Shown piece by piece: positions 6,524 to 6,794 of a stretch of DNA of 6,794 nt. Both the position numbers and the translations under genes were made by a program. The notes beneath the pieces were generated by a model. It worked only from the letters and a program-made list of their open reading frames with translations. It was not told the DNA's origin and made no database searches. The stretch's first letter is position 1. Each line of letters opens with the position of its first letter. The stretch spans positions 1-6,794 of the forward strand of contig CAJTWN010000032.1 of the NCBI GenBank assembly GCA_910580105.1, in the 5' to 3' direction. This DNA comes from an uncultured Clostridia bacterium. Lineage in GTDB: Bacteria > Bacillota > Clostridia > Monoglobales > Monoglobaceae.

Positions 6524-6753
6524 GGGATAGAGGAGACATCAGCCGTAAATGTGAAGTTTTTCCCGAAGGGAAAAACGAGCAAAAAGGCTGAATTTGTGCC
6601 GAAGGCTCAGGGCTCCCATAAAACTGAAGGTTTTATGGGATAGAGGAGTCGCCGGCCTTAAAGTGAACTTTTGCGGCACAGCCGCAAAGTGAACAAATTT
6701 GGCCCCTAAGCGGCGGAAATGCCGCAGGGCTCCCGTAAAAGCTCTGCTTTTGC
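6524..6753 (+). repeat. Repeat module C+D (230 bp)
   Basis: Part C (6524-6636) starts GGGATAGAGGAG. It has outer stem TCAGCC (6539-6544) with GGCTGA (6586-6591), which encloses GTGAA (6551-6555), P2 (GTTTTTCCC at 6556-6564, loop GAA, complement 6568-6576) and GAGCAAAA (6577-6584). P3 follows at 6609-6648 with arms CCCATAAAAC and GTTTTATGGG around the loop TGAAG. Part D (about 6654-6753) has outer GGCC (6654-6657) with GGCC (6701-6704), GTGAA, an intact P2 (6668-6677 with 6681-6689, one bulged T) and GAACAAA, then leads into P3 at 6726-6765. Confidence 0.8.
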
Positions 6754-6794
6754 GGGATAGAGGAGACATCAGCCGTAAATGTGAAGTTTTTCCC
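6754..6794 (+). repeat. Repeat module C, partial copy (cut by window end)
   Basis: The last 41 bases repeat 6524-6564 exactly at a 230-bp offset. They stop at the top of the P2 left arm. The array therefore continues beyond the window, and its total length is unknown. Confidence 0.85.

Larger units (their letters stand above)
5797..6794. repeat. Non-coding array of modular hairpin repeats (open at right edge)
   Basis: About 1 kb is made of repeated modules with no credible gene. Two modules lie on the minus strand (5797-5903, 5972-6078). A chain of plus-strand modules runs from 6074 to the window end. All share a hairpin flanked by AGGGCT and GAGGAG (called P3 below), and most share a second hairpin flanked by GTGAA and GA(G/A)CAAA inside an outer stem (P2 within P1). 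Full P3 copies are at 5856-5895 and 6031-6070 (minus), and at 6275-6314, 6496-6535, 6609-6648 and 6726-6765 (plus); all are 40 bp. Open frames crossing the array on both strands restate the repeat in several frames and look spurious. The only non-repeat piece is an AT-rich spacer at 5904-5971. Confidence 0.85.

Noticed and set aside
5969..6769. Several 69-143-codon frames on both strands in the repeat array that look like a repeated protein family
   Set aside because: The same residue strings recur because the DNA repeats, and they appear in different frames with different ends. The base changes follow hairpin pairing rather than codon position.
5797..6794. CRISPR array
   Set aside because: The repeat lengths (40, 107, 221, 230 bp) and the re-used intervening modules do not fit short direct repeats with unique spacers of constant length. 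No cas genes are present.
5797..6794. Complete insertion sequence
   Set aside because: No transposase frame or fragment, terminal inverted repeat pair or target-site duplication could be identified. At most it is a non-autonomous element.

Overview
The window looks like chromosomal DNA from a gut-type Clostridia bacterium (Lachnospiraceae or Oscillospiraceae are the best guesses). Support for this is a collagen-like surface protein of the Firmicutes exosporium type, GGAGG-type ribosome binding sites, moderate GC, cytoplasmic glycan-degrading genes and structured intergenic repeats. The species cannot be named from the sequence alone.

Layout. (1) Bases 1-695, plus strand: the 3' end of a collagen-like protein gene. 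It has 22 Gly-X-Thr/Ser triplets, then a globular C-terminal domain of about 165 residues; the N-terminus lies outside the window. (2) Bases 849-875: a strong stem-loop shared by two convergent genes. (3) Bases 879-2576, minus strand: an FAD-dependent oxidoreductase with an N-terminal dinucleotide-binding fold and a probable C-terminal beta-sandwich. (4) Bases 2577-2853: a 277-bp gap. (5) Bases 2854-5679, minus strand: a glycoside hydrolase family 2 beta-galactosidase (LacZ type) with both catalytic glutamates and an unusually short second domain. (6) Bases 5680-5796: its leader, with two candidate promoters. (7) Bases 5797-6794: about 1 kb with no credible gene, made almost entirely of modular, hairpin-rich repeats that continue past the window end.

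How the genes may work together. The beta-galactosidase and the oxidoreductase lie on the same strand in the order lacZ-like then FAD enzyme, and transcription ends at the hairpin at 849-875. Neither has an obvious signal peptide. The simplest reading is a small cytoplasmic catabolic unit acting on imported galactosides or related glycosides; the oxidoreductase substrate is unknown. The collagen-like gene is convergent and functionally separate.

Most interesting region. The 5797-6794 array is built from a few modules that share one architecture on both strands. One part is a hairpin bounded by AGGGCT and GAGGAG. The other is a second hairpin bracketed by GTGAA and GA(G/A)CAAA inside an outer stem. 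Between modules the hairpin stems change sequence but largely keep their pairing, and near-identical copies differ mainly in the loops. This points to a structured RNA or single-stranded DNA element family rather than protein-coding sequence.
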